From contig JAJEDJ010000002.1 of NCBI GenBank assembly GCA_022821545.1, positions 62,001-126,000 on the forward strand: a DNA stretch of 64,000 bases. The letters run 5' to 3'. This stretch comes from Caldilineaceae bacterium. GTDB lineage: Bacteria > Chloroflexota > Anaerolineae > Caldilineales > Caldilineaceae. The stretch's first letter is position 1; each line of letters opens with the position of its first letter. Below are positions 38,624 through 48,115 of the stretch, piece after piece. Under the pieces are notes generated by a model that saw only the letters and a list, made by a program, of their open reading frames with translations, was not told where the DNA came from and searched no databases. Made by a program: the position numbers and the translations under genes.

Positions 38624-39929
38624 CGAAGTCTCCCCTCAAAATACGTACTGATATGGGGAGTCTCTCTGGAGCGTCATCAAGCGTTCGATCTATATCATTG
38701 CCTCTTCCCAATGGCCCCCAACTTGTGGCAAACGGATCGATATGGGTCTTGCGATTTAGGCGGCGCACTGCGTAAAGGCAGTCGTCTGCCAGGAGATCGG
38801 GCAGGATCGGCGAGTGTGTTGTGACGATGTGCTGGGTTTGACCGAGGATTTCCTGTGTTTTCAACAACTCCGCGATTAACTGTATCCTGCGTGGGTGGAT
38901 GCCGTTCTCCGGCTCTTCGAACCCAATCAGCGCTGGCGGGTCATCAACTCCTGTCAGTGCCAGCAGCCCTAGCATTCGCAACGTGCCTTCGGAGAGAACG
39001 CGGGCAGGCATTGCCACACCGCCTTCCTTCAAGCGCAGTTCGACTTCGCCGAGATCGCTGACATCGACTTCAATGCCGTCAATATGGGGTATCAGGGTAT
39101 GCAGCGCTTTTTCGACTGCCTTGAACCGGCTGGCGTCGCGTGACTTCATTGTGTTGAGAAAGGCAGCAAGTTCCTCCCCCATCAACCCTAGCTGACGCGC
39201 TTCTTTAACCGGATTGGCCGCCCGCATACGTTCGCGCGGCTCGAAGTAGAAGAACAGCCAGTTTTCCAGTTCGCGCCGCGCCGCCACCAGGTGCGGGTAG
39301 TGCGGGGGATAATGCGGCCTGGAGAGGATACTATGGTCCAGGTAACGATCATAGTTGGTGGGGCGCGCCTGCCCCTCCAATCGCAGGTGTATCTTCTCTC
39401 CCTGCCCTTCAATGAAGGGCTTGCGTTTGCCGGTAGGCTCGCCATTCGCGTTCAAAGCAGCCAAGTATTCGTCGGTCACACGCAGGACACCCGATTGGGG
39501 CAGCATTTCAACTTCGATGCGGTAGCGCAACTCCCGCTCGCGTACGGGCGCGGGCCCCCTATTCCCTTCATTCAACCCGTTTTCGCCGCTCGGACGGCGC
39601 ATCTCGCGTATCTGCCGGTTGACCGCGTCGATTACAGCGTCCGATAATCTGAGATCAGCCTCAATGGAGAAGCGCAGACTCTCCTGTTCAAGTAACCCCT
39701 TGATTCCTCTGCCCCCAATGGTAAAGGATTCAAGCGGCTTGCCCCGATAGGGGGGATCAAATGCCTCCCTGAGCGTGCGGCTCGTCCCCAGTTTCGACAG
39801 CAGTTGCAGCGCGTCCAGAAAATTGCTCTTGCCGGCGGCATTCGGCCCGAACAGGACCACAAGCTGGGACAGATTCACCTCTACGTCTTCAAGAGACTTG
39901 TAACCACGGATATGTATACGCTTCAGCAT
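38616..39929 (-). CDS. OLD-like AAA15 ATPase
   Basis: 437 residues; ATG 39929 after GGAGA. SMC/ABC-type ATPase: N-terminal IHIRGYKSLEDVEV, Walker A FGPNAAGKSNFLDAL (about residues 29-43), a helical middle without coiled-coil arms, the signature VLSEGTLRMLGLLAL, Walker B LIGFEEPENGIHPRR, and VTTHSPILPDLL at the switch His. No Toprim domain is fused; that function seems to come from the overlapping gene 38042-38623. Such two-gene ATPase/Toprim pairs are typical of anti-phage loci (AbiL, RloAB, PARIS, Septu-like). The gene is slightly lower in GC than the core genes around it. The divergent spacer 39930-40161 probably holds its promoter. Confidence 0.85.
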   Translation of the reverse strand: MLKRIHIRGYKSLEDVEVNLSQLVVLFGPNAAGKSNFLDALQLLSKLGTSRTLREAFDPPYRGKPLESFTIGGRGIKGLLEQESLRFSIEADLRLSDAVIDAVNRQIREMRRPSGENGLNEGNRGPAPVRERELRYRIEVEMLPQSGVLRVTDEYLAALNANGEPTGKRKPFIEGQGEKIHLRLEGQARPTNYDRYLDHSILSRPHYPPHYPHLVAARRELENWLFFYFEPRERMRAANPVKEARQLGLMGEELAAFLNTMKSRDASRFKAVEKALHTLIPHIDGIEVDVSDLGEVELRLKEGGVAMPARVLSEGTLRMLGLLALTGVDDPPALIGFEEPENGIHPRRIQLIAELLKTQEILGQTQHIVTTHSPILPDLLADDCLYAVRRLNRKTHIDPFATSWGPLGRGNDIDRTLDDAPERLPISVRILRGDFDA

Positions 39930-40161
39930 GGCGGCGTCTCCAGGGATTGTTCATATTCTGTCTCGCTCGGCCGGGTTTCACGTGGCGGCCGTCACCAGTG
40001 TACCCTACAATAATAACATAGGCGGATTGTGCAAGGTAAAATATGTACGGATGTGCTATTCTTGGAATGTCTGGGTTGGGCCTATTCGTAACAAGAGGCC
40101 GTTTGCGCGTAACACGCGACGCGGTCAAGCCGGTGTCCATATCTTTTTGAGGTGAGATTGA

Positions 40162-41373
40162 ATGTTTGTGCGAAGCGCGGCGGCGGCCGCCTTGGAACGG
40201 AAAAGGGACCTGTTCTCCGTATACGACCGCAACCGGCTGGAGGAGCGGAAGCGTATGCAGGGATGGTTGGAGGAGGTGAAGGCCGATTCTGCAGCTTCCC
40301 TGAGCCGCAAACTCGACGCCATCGACAATGACTGGCCCGGCGCACTGCCCACGGCAGAGTTCGACCGTGCAGTTGGAATGCGCATCCCGCTGGGCGCGGG
40401 CTGGCAGAACCGCGAACAGGCCCGGCAATGGGCACTGGCGGCGCTCGAAGGCCGGCCGGTGCTGGCGGTGGACGGCAGCCAGATCGTACCGACCACAGAC
40501 TACGCCCCGCCGGTGGGCGCGGTGCAGATCGGCTGGTTCTTCAATGACCGGCGCCCGGCAACGGATGGTGACGCGGCCGGCCGCTATGAAAAGGATATCG
40601 CTTTTGAGGTGCTGACCCCGGATGAGCTGCTCGACTCCGGCGGCGACGACAGCGTCTTCCCCAACTGGCGCGTGAACCAGGAGCGGTTCGTCCTTGAGTG
40701 CGCCAAGCTGTGTGAGTTCATGGAGCGCTGTGCGGAACGGCCGTTTGAGCGCAGGCCGGTCTGTTTTTTCGACGGTTCGCTGATCATCTCCTTCGCCGGG
40801 CAGCTGCGCGCCGGCCGTGAGCACGGTTATATCCAGGCTGTGCAGGCGCTGCTGGCCTGCTCCGAGCGCACGCGTACGCCGCTGGTCGGCTATGTGGACA
40901 ATACCTACAGCCGCGACCTCGTTACCCTGCTGGCGACGCTGCATGGCCTGCCGGCGCCGGCGCAGATCAACGACGCGTACCTGCTGCGGGAAGCACTGTC
41001 CAGTTGGGGCGATCGCAGCCCGTTCTGGATATGCGCACGTCCGGACCGTCTCAGTGATGCAGGCCGGGCCGACTTCTATAAGCAGGTCTGCTTCTGCCTG
41101 GCGCGGGTCAGCATGGAGAACGCGCCGGCCCGGCTGGAGATGCCGCGCTGGCTGCTGGAGTCCGGCCGCGCCGACGAAATCGTTGCAGTCGTCCTCGCCG
41201 AGGCGGTTGCCGGCGGCGGTTATCCCTATGTGCTGGAGGCGGCGGACGTCACCGCGGTCATCCAGCAGCAGGACCGCCAGCGCTTTTACCGGCTCTACCA
41301 GGACTTTCTGCAGGAGCAGGGCCTGGCGATGACGGTCACGCGCAAGCAGCGGAGTAAGCAGCTGCGGCGGTAA
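40162..41373 (+). CDS. NurA-domain nuclease
   Basis: 403 residues; ATG 40162 after GAGGTGA. NurA motifs: LAVDGSQIVPTTDYAPP (first metal-binding Asp, about residue 110), VCFFDGSLIISFAG (second Asp), GYVDNTYSRDL (third), and EVIAV-like late strands. NurA is a 5'-3' single-strand exonuclease and endonuclease that works with the HerA translocase in repair and, in some bacteria, in anti-phage defence. No HerA gene is within the window. The N-terminal 60 residues are a charged helical region. A recombination-repair role is the default reading; the neighbouring ATPase/Toprim pair suggests a defence context. Confidence 0.8.
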   Translation: MFVRSAAAAALERKRDLFSVYDRNRLEERKRMQGWLEEVKADSAASLSRKLDAIDNDWPGALPTAEFDRAVGMRIPLGAGWQNREQARQWALAALEGRPVLAVDGSQIVPTTDYAPPVGAVQIGWFFNDRRPATDGDAAGRYEKDIAFEVLTPDELLDSGGDDSVFPNWRVNQERFVLECAKLCEFMERCAERPFERRPVCFFDGSLIISFAGQLRAGREHGYIQAVQALLACSERTRTPLVGYVDNTYSRDLVTLLATLHGLPAPAQINDAYLLREALSSWGDRSPFWICARPDRLSDAGRADFYKQVCFCLARVSMENAPARLEMPRWLLESGRADEIVAVVLAEAVAGGGYPYVLEAADVTAVIQQQDRQRFYRLYQDFLQEQGLAMTVTRKQRSKQLRR

Positions 41374-41479
41374 GAACGGCAGTGGCTAGATTTCAGCGGT
41401 CAGCAAGTGTGCAGGTCATTGGCGCACGGCAGGCCGGCATAATCGCAAGTTTCCAATCGCAATAGGCACGGAGTGAGCA

Positions 41480-41959
41480 ATGTCTTTATCGGTAATGAAC
41501 TACGAGTCCCCTATCGGGTTTATTGAGATTCACGCTATGGACACGGCGGTGGGTAGAGTCGAATTCGCCGGGGAACAGGCAGGAGAAGGTGAAGAGGCGA
41601 GTGGGCATCCGCTGCTGGAGGAGGCGCGGCGTCAGCTGGACGCCTATTTCGCCGGCGAGTTACGCTGCTTCGACCTCCCTCTTGCCCTGGAGGGCACGCC
41701 GTTTCAGCGCCAAGTCTGGCAGCAGCTTCTCAGCGTCGGCTACGGTCAGACGGCAAGCTATCAGGAGATCGCCGTAGCCATTGACAACCCCAAGGCGGTG
41801 CGTGCGGTGGGCGCGGCCAATGGACGCAATCCGGTCGCCATTATCGTGCCCTGTCATCGGATTATCGGCAGCGGCGGGCGGGCGAAGTTGACCGGATACG
41901 GCGGTGGTCTGTGGCGTAAGGAGTGGCTGCTGCGGCATGAGGGGGTGCTGTTGGTGTAG
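41480..41959 (+). CDS. ogt: Methylated-DNA-[protein]-cysteine S-methyltransferase
   Basis: 159 residues; ATG 41480 after GGAGTGA. The C-terminal domain has the DNA-binding helix and RxxG-type sequence FQRQVWQQLLSVGYGQTASY, the Asn hinge AVGAANGRNP, and the active-site Cys in IVPCHRIIG. It takes methyl groups from O6-methylguanine onto that cysteine, in the cytosol. It is complete. A decayed second copy of its core is found 780 bases downstream (42738-42803). Confidence 0.95.
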   Translation: MSLSVMNYESPIGFIEIHAMDTAVGRVEFAGEQAGEGEEASGHPLLEEARRQLDAYFAGELRCFDLPLALEGTPFQRQVWQQLLSVGYGQTASYQEIAVAIDNPKAVRAVGAANGRNPVAIIVPCHRIIGSGGRAKLTGYGGGLWRKEWLLRHEGVLLV

Positions 41960-42183
41960 AACGCTTTACGCTGAAAGACCAGATCATCAGGGACAAATGG
42001 CGCGTTGCTTGGCAGAACATTTCAGACAACAATCGCAACCTGCGGGATTTCAGCATGACAAAGCGATTTGCCACGGTTAGCGTGACGATACTATGATACG
42101 GCCATGGCGAACTGTCCGCTGGCATCGCCATGGCCTTTATCGACTGGGCGAAGATCGAGAATTTGAATTTGCGAGGCATGGTG

Positions 42184-42390
42184 ATGAGAACAGAAAAACG
42201 GATTGATTTACGGGATTTACCCGAACACGCACAGCGGGAAGTGTACGATTTCTACCTGCTTATTAAACAGCGTGTCCTCGAAAAACGGGCAATTTCAGGG
42301 GCAGGTGAAAGCGCTCTGTTGAGTGAAAAATGCCTGGCTGAAGACTGGGACAGGCCAGAGGAAGATGAGGCATGGCAGGCATTTCAGTAG
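42184..42390 (+). CDS. Putative antitoxin of the MazF/PemK-type pair
   Basis: 68 residues from ATG 42184 with GAGG eight bases upstream; in-frame starts at 42178 and 42130 are also possible. The protein is small, charged and mostly helical (RIDLRDLPEHAQREVYDFYL), with an acidic tail ending DRPEEDEAWQAFQ. That tail is typical of the toxin-wrapping end of antitoxins. The DNA-binding fold is not clear. Its stop lies 19 bases inside the toxin gene. Codons are more AT-rich than surrounding core genes, as expected for a mobile toxin-antitoxin unit. Confidence 0.7.
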   Translation: MRTEKRIDLRDLPEHAQREVYDFYLLIKQRVLEKRAISGAGESALLSEKCLAEDWDRPEEDEAWQAFQ

Positions 42391-42713
42391 GGGATATCGT
42401 ATTTGTCCGCTTCCCTTTTTCGGATTTGAGCCAGCATAAGTTAAGGCCAGCGCTGGTTCTCGCTAAGGCAGGAAATGACGACTTTATTTTATGCCAGATT
42501 ACAAGCCGGCCCTATGCCGATACGCAAGCCATTGTGTTACAACAAGACAGTCTTGCACGGGGGCACTTGCGGAAAGTCAGTTATGTGCGACCGGCAAAGC
42601 TGTTCACCGCTAATATCGGAATTGTTGTAAAGGCGGTTGCCCACGTGAAACCGAAACTAAGACAAGCTGTAGTCAACCAAATTATGAAACTACTGAATGC
42701 TGAAAGTGAATGA
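42372..42713 (+). CDS. Type II toxin, MazF/PemK family
   Basis: 113 residues overlapping the antitoxin. PemK/MazF fold: GDIVFVRFPFSDLSQHKLRP (conserved loop with the catalytic Arg), ALVLAKAGNDDFILCQITSR, then QQDSLARGHLRKVSYVRPAK. MazF toxins cut mRNA at short sequence motifs. The pair lies between the intact ogt gene and an ogt remnant, as if inserted into an old duplicated methyltransferase. Base composition is lower in GC than its neighbours. Confidence 0.87.
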   Translation: MAGISVGDIVFVRFPFSDLSQHKLRPALVLAKAGNDDFILCQITSRPYADTQAIVLQQDSLARGHLRKVSYVRPAKLFTANIGIVVKAVAHVKPKLRQAVVNQIMKLLNAESE

Positions 42714-42737
42714 TGCGGTATTCGATCGGCGATTGCT

Positions 42738-42803
42738 GAACCACTCTACCAGCTATCAGGACATTGCCGACGCCGTCGACAACCCAGGGCCGGGCGTGCG
42801 GTG
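42738..42803 (+). pseudogene. Remnant of a second ogt-like gene
   Basis: The frame here reads TSYQDIADAVDNPG, matching TASYQEIAVAIDNPK of the intact ogt at 41751-41790, and the bases GCGTGCGGTGG after it also match. About three quarters of the bases are the same over this stretch. The rest of the domain, including the active Cys, is gone. It underlies the last codons of the RecQ-UvrD fusion on the other strand. Confidence 0.6.
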
Positions 42804-42807
42804 GAGA

Positions 42808-45800
42808 CTACGAGTCAGGCTCAAACACGAGTTCCGGCACGACTACTTCCCAATTTTCGCAGTGGAGGCCGCCCTGGTACTGCGGCTCTGAATATTCGCG
42901 GCTCCAGGTAGCGACGGCCAGGACTTTGGCAGAGATGCATCGCGTTCCCGAAGGGGCTTTGAAGTTACCGGCAAGCTGGCCGACGACCATCCCTCTGTGA
43001 TCAAGTAGCTCCCACCGCTTTCCGCCGACCCGCACATGCAGTGGGTCGCCCGGGGAAAGCGCGGCAATGGCGCGGTGCAGGGGATTGCTGGGGTGTCTGT
43101 ACCCCGCGAAGCTCAGAAAGACATCGCTCAGACCGAGTTGTCGGTATCTGCGGGCGAGTTCCGGCGCCGCCGGCGGCAGTTTGACCGGCGCTTGGCGTTG
43201 CAGCACAGAGGGATTAGCCTGTAAGGCTTTCTGGTATGGGTGCTTGCCCGGAAGGCGCGCCAATGTGAGGGTCTGCCGGGCGCGGCTCATGGCGACGTAG
43301 TAAAGCCGGCGCGGGGCGTCGGCATCCTCGCCGCGGCTGAAGCGATCCCAGCCTCCATCCAGCACAACCACGTGGTCGAACTCCAGCCCCTTGGCGCGAT
43401 GGGCGGTAAGCAGGAGCAGGCCGCGCTGACGGCGCCGCAGATCACGTCCCCACTCGGCCAGCCATTCGATGAACTGGTCCACCGCAGTTTCGGCGCCGCC
43501 TGTCTCCAACTCGTAAGCGGCTAACGCTTCCTCCAACAGTTCAATCCAAGGGCTTGCAGGCTGCCCTCTCAACCAATCTCTGAAATCGGCGCTTTGCACC
43601 AAGCGCGATTCTCTCCCGCGCAGCCAGTTCACGAGTGCCTGCGTTTCCCGCAGATGCCAGACGACCGAGGATTCTTCGTTCGCCATCTGCACCGGAATCC
43701 CTTCAAGTTCGCAGAGGGTGCGCACGGGATCCAGGTAACTCCATTCACGCGCCACCACCGCGCAGGAAGACCAATTCCAATCCGGCGTCAGACCCGAAAG
43801 CCGCCTCAACTCGGCGATGACCGCCTGCGCCTGGGTGATTGGCGTGTCGCCGACCGGCAGTATCTGAACTCGACCTTGGGCGACCGGGTCAAGTTCAGTC
43901 CACAGGCCGCCGTCCCGGTCCTTCCTGCGCGCTCGATCAATATGAATTGGATGTTCTGTCTTCATCCGTTGCCGCGCCGGCGCGATTACCGCATTGGCGG
44001 CGTCGATAATATGGGCGGTGGAGCGGTAGTTGTCGGTCAGATAAAAGGACCTGGCTTTGTAGTCTTCCTCGAAACGGCGGATAAATTCGACCGACGCGCC
44101 ACTGAAGGCATAGATGTTCTGGTCGTCGTCGCCCACCGCGAAGAGGCTCAGCTTATCCTCCTCTTCAGCAAGAGTTCGGCCCGCCAGCGCGGAGATCAGG
44201 CTGTACTCGTCCTGGCCAATATCCTGATATTCGTCCACCAGTATCCAGCGGAAGCCTGCCAGCAGGCGCGCCCGCATTTCGTCCGCTTCTTCGGGAGGCA
44301 GTCCTTCCCCGCGTAGAAGAGAGGTCGCCTGGCGGAGAATTGTTCTGAAATCGTCGTCGTCCAGACGGTTCGCCCGCCCCGAAAAGCTGGCTCCCGTCAG
44401 GCGCATTGCGAGCGCGTGGCAGGTCAGCACGATTATTCCGCGGGCATCATCGCCGATCAGGTCAGCCAGGCGGCGGCGGATTTCGACAGCGGCGTGGCGG
44501 TTGTACGCGAGCGCCAGGATGCTGCGCGGGTTTTCGCGTCGCACGCGTATCAGATAGGCGATACGATGCACCAGGACTCGCGTCTTACCGGAGCCGGGCC
44601 CGGCGAGCACCAGCACGTTCGTCCGCTCCCGATCATCTGCTACGATACGGCGCTGGATGGGATTGTTCAGGCGTTCTACGATGGTCCGCCATGACTCAGG
44701 TGTGGTCTGCCGCGAGATTTCTCTGTCGCGATCCGGCAGCCAGCGATGCAAAAACTCTTCCTGGGGTAAACTGAAGTAGTCCATCGCCAAGCGCAGAGCG
44801 TCGGCCATCGAGCCCAGACCCTGCTGCGCGAATTCCGCCATTACGTGGATCTGCAGCACCTGTTCGTCGTAATGGAATTTGAGGGAGCGGAAGTCGGTTT
44901 CGGCGAATCCGCGTCGTTCCTGCTGCAGGCGAATGGTCATAGCCGGGCGGAACACCGCCAGCCCCTTGTTCAGTTGAATAGCCCCCTGCTCGTGGAGCCA
45001 GAGCAGCGCACGGTCCATCAGTTTGTCCGGACGCCTGATTTTACTTATCAGGGTAAGGTCCGATTGGACAGCCGACAAGAGCTTGCCCAAGGTGGTCTCC
45101 GCCAACAGGTCCGTACCGCGGGCTTCCCGCGGCAGGCAGTTAAGTAGATGATCAAGAAGACGCCGGGCCGCTGCACGCCGCAGTTCGGCAGTTTTTTCCA
45201 AGTCCCGCCACTCGCGCTGCAATGTCACGTGAACGGTTTCGCGATCACGTCCCCGTACGTTGATGCTTCCCCCGCCGCCACCCTCTCCGCGCCCGTCGGC
45301 GGCGATGCTGTTGACCAAACGTCGTACAAGCTCCGGCAGGGCGTGAGTATGACCGTCATCCTTGAGTCGCTGGGTAGCAAGGCGGAGATGCAGCGGATGG
45401 GTATCGCCCTTGCTCATATCGGGGGCCATCTCCTGCAAAAGGTCGATCAGCGCCTGCTCCAGCTCGGCGGCTGCGAGGAAGCGTCTCTGCGAGGAGCGCG
45501 CCACCCCCGCGTGGACGAAGGCGGTTATCGCCGTATCATTGCTGGCGATGCCCAATCGTTCCAGGTCGTAGAGCGCGCCTCGCACACCCTCCGAGTTCAG
45601 GCCCGACGCGAGCATCAGCTCATCGGTGGTTACGCTTTCGTCTGCGCTCGTCTCAAGCAGTTTTTCACAGATGGCCAGGAGCTGGCGGCGGGCGGTATGC
45701 CCGATACGCGCCTTTTCAAGCCTGGCGCGCGCCTCCTCCTTTGAATTCACTCTCAGGGAGGAAGGAAACACCTGTACCCGATTCTCCTCTCGGGTCAGCA

Positions 45801-47958
45801 GTACGGCCTGCTCCAACCAGGCAACCGCAGTACGTACGCGCGTGTCGTCGGTAGTGGAATCGCGCTCGAATACTTTTTCTTCGTCCTCACCGAGGATTTC
45901 GCCTGCTGTCGCCACCACTTCTCCGTCCAGGCGTTTCTTGCGGTCCAGATTTCGCAGCGCCCTCAAAACGCCGTGGATCTCCCGCCGCGTGAGACGCGAA
46001 CGGGCCGACATGCCGAACTGTCTCTCCACATCGTCTTGTGTGTAGAGCAGCACGCAGCGCGCCGCCTGCTGGTCACGGCCGGCGCGGCCAGCTTCCTGCA
46101 GATAGTTTTCCAGGGAACCCGGGATGTCGGCATGGATCACAACCCGTACGTCCGGTTTGTCGATTCCCATGCCGAAGGCGTTGGTAGCGGCGAGCGCCCG
46201 TAGCTTGCCGTTAATGAAGCTTTGCTGGATCTCCTTCTTGGTCTCCGGGGGCAGCCCTGCATGGAAAAAGTCCGCCCCCATCGCTTTTTCCTGCAGGAAC
46301 GCCGCCAGTTCTTCGGTTTGCCGGCGTGTCGCGCAGTAGATGATAGCGCCTCCCGGCCGGTCTGCCGGGAGGTCAGCCATCAGGATCTGGTGAACATGCG
46401 CGTGTTTTGCCTCGCTGCTGGTCTTTGCCACGACAAATTCCAGGTTGGTCCGTTGTGCGCCGCCGTCGAAGACCTTTAACTCAATGCCAAGCTCTTTCTG
46501 AAAGTAGTCGACGATGCCAGCTTTCACATCAGGCTTGGCGGTCGCGGTCAGGCACAACAGTGGAGGCGGCGTTTCCTCCCCTGCGCGTTCGCGAATGAAG
46601 CGTCCCACGTAGCGATAATCGGGCCGGAAGTCGTGTCCCCACTCCGAAAGGCAGTGGGCCTCGTCCATCACCCAGGCGCCGATCTCCCGCTGATCCAGGA
46701 CTCGACGCAGGGAGACGCTGCGGAGCTGCTCCGGCGAGATGAGGAGGATACCGGCATCTCCCAGGCGCACCCGGTCCAATGCATCCGCTCGTTCGGGCAT
46801 CGACAAAAGACTGTTGACGGTAACGCAACAGCCGATGCCCAGGGCCTCCAGCCCCGTAACCTGGTCGGCCATAAGAGCGACCAGAGGCGAGATCACCACC
46901 GTCAACGCCCCGGTCTTGTCGTAGCGCGACAGGGCCGGCACCTGATAGCAGACCGATTTGCCGGTACCGGTTGGCAGGATCGCCAGCAGATTTTCTCCCG
47001 CCATCGCCGCCTCGACGACGGACTGCTGTATGGGCCGCCCGACTTCGTCCGCCGGCTTTGGTCGGAAGTCGGGGAAACCAAACCAGCGCTTAAGCTCTCT
47101 GCGTGCGTCGTGCCGCTCCCGGCACCAGTCGCAGGCGGGATCGGCGCAGGCGGTGTCGCGCAGCCTGCGCACCAACTGTCCTGCATCGGGGAAGTGGTGG
47201 CGCACCCAGGGGGGCATGACCGAGTTGCCCCCGGACACCGATAGCCACGCCAGTGCATAGGCCAGCGGCCAGCCATACCGGGCCGCATCTTTCATTAGCT
47301 CCAGGGCGTGCGTCCGGCAGGCGTTGCCGGCCAAACGGCTATGAAGAGCGTCCAGCGCTTCGGCGTCAGATGGTCTTCGCGACTTCCGCACAGACGCGAA
47401 AAACCTGTCGAATCCCGCGCCGTCGTCACGCGTGGTCAGCCAGTGCCAAGCGGTCAACAGGTCAGACGGCATCGCGCGCAGAGCGCCCTGCTGGTTGTCG
47501 AAGACCTCCAGCGTGAGCCTGGCATCCAGTTCCGGATCGTTTTTGCGCTCGCGTATGAGCTGGCCGTCCTGGTAATGCTTGACGAGATGGTGATATGGGT
47601 TGCGGGGAAAAGCCAGAGGATTGAGCCGGAGTGTATCTACCGCGGGCAACTTCAGCAGGCGCAGACGGGGATTCGCGGCTTGAAGATGGGGCAGATCGAA
47701 CTCGATCAGATTGTGGCCCAGGAGGAATTCCGCGCTATCCGCAAGATCGTCCAGCTTGGCCAGTGCCGCGTCCAAACGTGCGCCCGCCGCGGGGAAGATC
47801 AGAGACTGCCCCGTAACCGGGCGCACCCCGGCAAATTTGTGGATGCGGCGATCCTGGACGCCGATTTCAAGATCCAGTGAGATGCAATCGAATGGGCGAC
47901 GGCTGTCTCCGTCAGGCGGACCTATGGTGTTTCTTCCCATTGTCGCGTAAGGCACCAA
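42808..47958 (-). CDS. DEDD exonuclease-RecQ-UvrD fusion helicase
   Basis: 1716 residues (GTG 47958; ATG 47940 is an alternative). Domains: a DnaQ-like 3'-5' exonuclease (ISLDLEIG with D29/E31, LLGHNLIEFDLP, NDPELDARLTLE around 141-145); a possible zinc knuckle CADPACDWCRERH at 271-283; a RecQ helicase (PTGTGKSVCYQVPAL at 329-343, DEAHCLSEW at 432, FGMGIDKPDVRVVIHADIPG, EAGRAGRD at 622-629); a winged-helix and Gly-rich linker (GEGGGGGS near 891); then a UvrD/PcrA helicase (VLVLAGPGSGKT near 1115-1126, ILVDEYQDIGQDEY, HRAKGLEFDHVVVLDGGWD, YYVAMSRARQTL). All catalytic motifs look intact. Exonuclease+RecQ recalls human WRN, with an extra helicase added. Probably a repair or anti-phage nucleic-acid processor. 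Confidence 0.9.
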   Translation of the reverse strand: MVPYATMGRNTIGPPDGDSRRPFDCISLDLEIGVQDRRIHKFAGVRPVTGQSLIFPAAGARLDAALAKLDDLADSAEFLLGHNLIEFDLPHLQAANPRLRLLKLPAVDTLRLNPLAFPRNPYHHLVKHYQDGQLIRERKNDPELDARLTLEVFDNQQGALRAMPSDLLTAWHWLTTRDDGAGFDRFFASVRKSRRPSDAEALDALHSRLAGNACRTHALELMKDAARYGWPLAYALAWLSVSGGNSVMPPWVRHHFPDAGQLVRRLRDTACADPACDWCRERHDARRELKRWFGFPDFRPKPADEVGRPIQQSVVEAAMAGENLLAILPTGTGKSVCYQVPALSRYDKTGALTVVISPLVALMADQVTGLEALGIGCCVTVNSLLSMPERADALDRVRLGDAGILLISPEQLRSVSLRRVLDQREIGAWVMDEAHCLSEWGHDFRPDYRYVGRFIRERAGEETPPPLLCLTATAKPDVKAGIVDYFQKELGIELKVFDGGAQRTNLEFVVAKTSSEAKHAHVHQILMADLPADRPGGAIIYCATRRQTEELAAFLQEKAMGADFFHAGLPPETKKEIQQSFINGKLRALAATNAFGMGIDKPDVRVVIHADIPGSLENYLQEAGRAGRDQQAARCVLLYTQDDVERQFGMSARSRLTRREIHGVLRALRNLDRKKRLDGEVVATAGEILGEDEEKVFERDSTTDDTRVRTAVAWLEQAVLLTREENRVQVFPSSLRVNSKEEARARLEKARIGHTARRQLLAICEKLLETSADESVTTDELMLASGLNSEGVRGALYDLERLGIASNDTAITAFVHAGVARSSQRRFLAAAELEQALIDLLQEMAPDMSKGDTHPLHLRLATQRLKDDGHTHALPELVRRLVNSIAADGRGEGGGGGSINVRGRDRETVHVTLQREWRDLEKTAELRRAAARRLLDHLLNCLPREARGTDLLAETTLGKLLSAVQSDLTLISKIRRPDKLMDRALLWLHEQGAIQLNKGLAVFRPAMTIRLQQERRGFAETDFRSLKFHYDEQVLQIHVMAEFAQQGLGSMADALRLAMDYFSLPQEEFLHRWLPDRDREISRQTTPESWRTIVERLNNPIQRRIVADDRERTNVLVLAGPGSGKTRVLVHRIAYLIRVRRENPRSILALAYNRHAAVEIRRRLADLIGDDARGIIVLTCHALAMRLTGASFSGRANRLDDDDFRTILRQATSLLRGEGLPPEEADEMRARLLAGFRWILVDEYQDIGQDEYSLISALAGRTLAEEEDKLSLFAVGDDDQNIYAFSGASVEFIRRFEEDYKARSFYLTDNYRSTAHIIDAANAVIAPARQRMKTEHPIHIDRARRKDRDGGLWTELDPVAQGRVQILPVGDTPITQAQAVIAELRRLSGLTPDWNWSSCAVVAREWSYLDPVRTLCELEGIPVQMANEESSVVWHLRETQALVNWLRGRESRLVQSADFRDWLRGQPASPWIELLEEALAAYELETGGAETAVDQFIEWLAEWGRDLRRRQRGLLLLTAHRAKGLEFDHVVVLDGGWDRFSRGEDADAPRRLYYVAMSRARQTLTLARLPGKHPYQKALQANPSVLQRQAPVKLPPAAPELARRYRQLGLSDVFLSFAGYRHPSNPLHRAIAALSPGDPLHVRVGGKRWELLDHRGMVVGQLAGNFKAPSGTRCISAKVLAVATWSREYSEPQYQGGLHCENWEVVVPELVFEPDS

Positions 47959-48013
47959 GGTTCTGCCGCGGGGATGACGGCTCTGACCACTCCAATGTGG
48001 AACAGTTATGAAG

Positions 48014-48115
48014 TTAAGACATTTCGCGGGGTGTCGCGCTGATTGTCTTATCCATCGCCTGTTCCGCCAGAATTTGTCTCACCGTTTTGAGGTGGTTGGG
48101 GCTCAGGTTGATCAT
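48014..48115 (-). pseudogene. Truncated MNT-type nucleotidyltransferase remnant (copy A)
   Basis: The first 18 codons read MINLSPNHLKTVRQILAE, the same as MIDLSPNHLKTVRQILAE of the copy at 49752. After that the sequence diverges at 48060 and the frame ends after 33 codons. The fold is missing, so this is a broken copy within the duplicated block. Confidence 0.7.

Noticed and set aside
42697..42891. 64-codon frame after the toxin gene
   Set aside because: It only holds the ogt remnant and runs into sequence antisense to the helicase fusion.
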